Shown here: positions 63,919 through 64,000 of the stretch, in pieces | How the letters are laid out: the number at the start of each line of letters is the position of its first letter | Numbering within the stretch: the first letter of the stretch is position 1 | Assembly (NCBI RefSeq): GCF_003347205.1 | Contig: NZ_QQBJ01000023.1 | Span: 51,689 to 115,688, forward strand | Origin: Mycolicibacterium moriokaense | Lineage (GTDB): Bacteria > Actinomycetota > Actinomycetes > Mycobacteriales > Mycobacteriaceae | DNA: 64,000 nucleotides | Reading direction: 5' to 3' | Made by a program: the position numbers and the translations under genes | The notes under the pieces: generated by a model | Told to the model about the DNA's origin: nothing | Seen by the model: only the letters and a program-made list of their open reading frames with translations | Database searches by the model: none

Positions 63919-64000
63919 CGCACCCCGCTAGGGCTTGGATCTGCGGGCCCCGACGGCGGCGATCGCGATGCCGATCAGCGCGATGATCGGGCCCAGAATC
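63919..64000. repeat. 82-bp direct repeat, copy 2 (runs off the window)
   Basis: Same 82 bases as 61803-61884 without a mismatch, ending at the last base of the window, so its true right border is unknown. Placed 63 bp after the candidate immunity gene, it closes the left-right flanking of the module. Confidence 0.95.
63928..64000 (-). CDS. Second copy of the small membrane peptide, partial
   Basis: The complement reads the same C-terminal helix (ILGPIIALIGIAIAAVGARR and the end SKP) to TAG at 63928-63930; the start lies beyond the window. Probably a paralogue of the 34-residue peptide encoded at 61812-61916. Confidence 0.5.
   Translation of the reverse strand, partial: ILGPIIALIGIAIAAVGARRSKP

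Overview
The window is high-GC chromosomal DNA from a mycobacterium, most likely a non-tuberculous, Mycolicibacterium-type species. The evidence is the content and order of genes: an SthA-type transhydrogenase, IdeR, SigB, SigA with a long acidic and basic N-terminal tail, polyphosphate glucokinase, Cei, CeoBC, AftC, HemQ and ClpC2. From memory, this is the same order as the M. tuberculosis segment running from about Rv2714 down to Rv2667. I could not run a search, so family names rest on reading the translated sequences.

Layout. 1-5.1 kb: partial PAC2 protein, trypsin-like lipoprotein, sthA, small lipoprotein, DUF4192 protein. 5.1-14.5 kb: ideR, sigB (with a clear terminator and an ECF-type promoter), small conserved proteins (DUF3099, DUF3039, YihY, DUF7455-like, DUF952, RidA), a membrane protein, a decayed alpha/beta hydrolase, a secreted protein, sigA and ppgK. 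14.5-26.4 kb: suhB, cei, DUF4193 (behind a perfect CRP-type palindrome), DUF3093, dut, DUF3710, a hydrolase, an OB-fold protein, DUF3159, an MFS exporter, ceoC/ceoB, an APC permease and an RNA uracil methyltransferase. 26.4-38.7 kb is a transport and regulation block: DUF4242 and a large LuxR/ATPase regulator, a MarR regulator divergent from a three-gene ABC exporter, an ArsB-like carrier with a CBS protein, a second ABC exporter, and NhaA. 38.7-48.3 kb: dxs, a PhoD-like phosphatase, a hydrolase, RNase D, DUF3000, then the hemE-hemY-hemQ haem operon. 48.5-59.6 kb: a membrane GGDEF-EAL protein, msrB, aftC, an alpha/beta-hydrolase-fold lipoprotein lacking its nucleophile, ribD-like reductase, zapE, GNAT, a secreted MPT63-like protein, an ECF sigma-ogt-PPOX operon and clpC2. 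59.6-64 kb is accessory: an SRPBCC/AraC divergent pair, a degraded hydrolase and a type VII secretion (ESX) style effector module.

How genes work together. Housekeeping transcription (sigA), stress transcription (sigB) and iron control (ideR) sit beside redox, phosphate and polyphosphate metabolism. dxs and hemE/Y/Q feed isoprenoid and haem synthesis, and aftC and cei serve the cell envelope. Genes are packed tightly, with many convergent pairs overlapping at their 3' ends.

The most novel stretch is 61.8-64.0 kb. An EspC-like small protein, a WXG-bearing 380-residue protein and a 146-residue candidate immunity protein form an operon. It is flanked by an identical 82-bp direct repeat that itself encodes the end of a 34-residue membrane peptide on the opposite strand. 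The second repeat runs off the window edge, so the array may continue.
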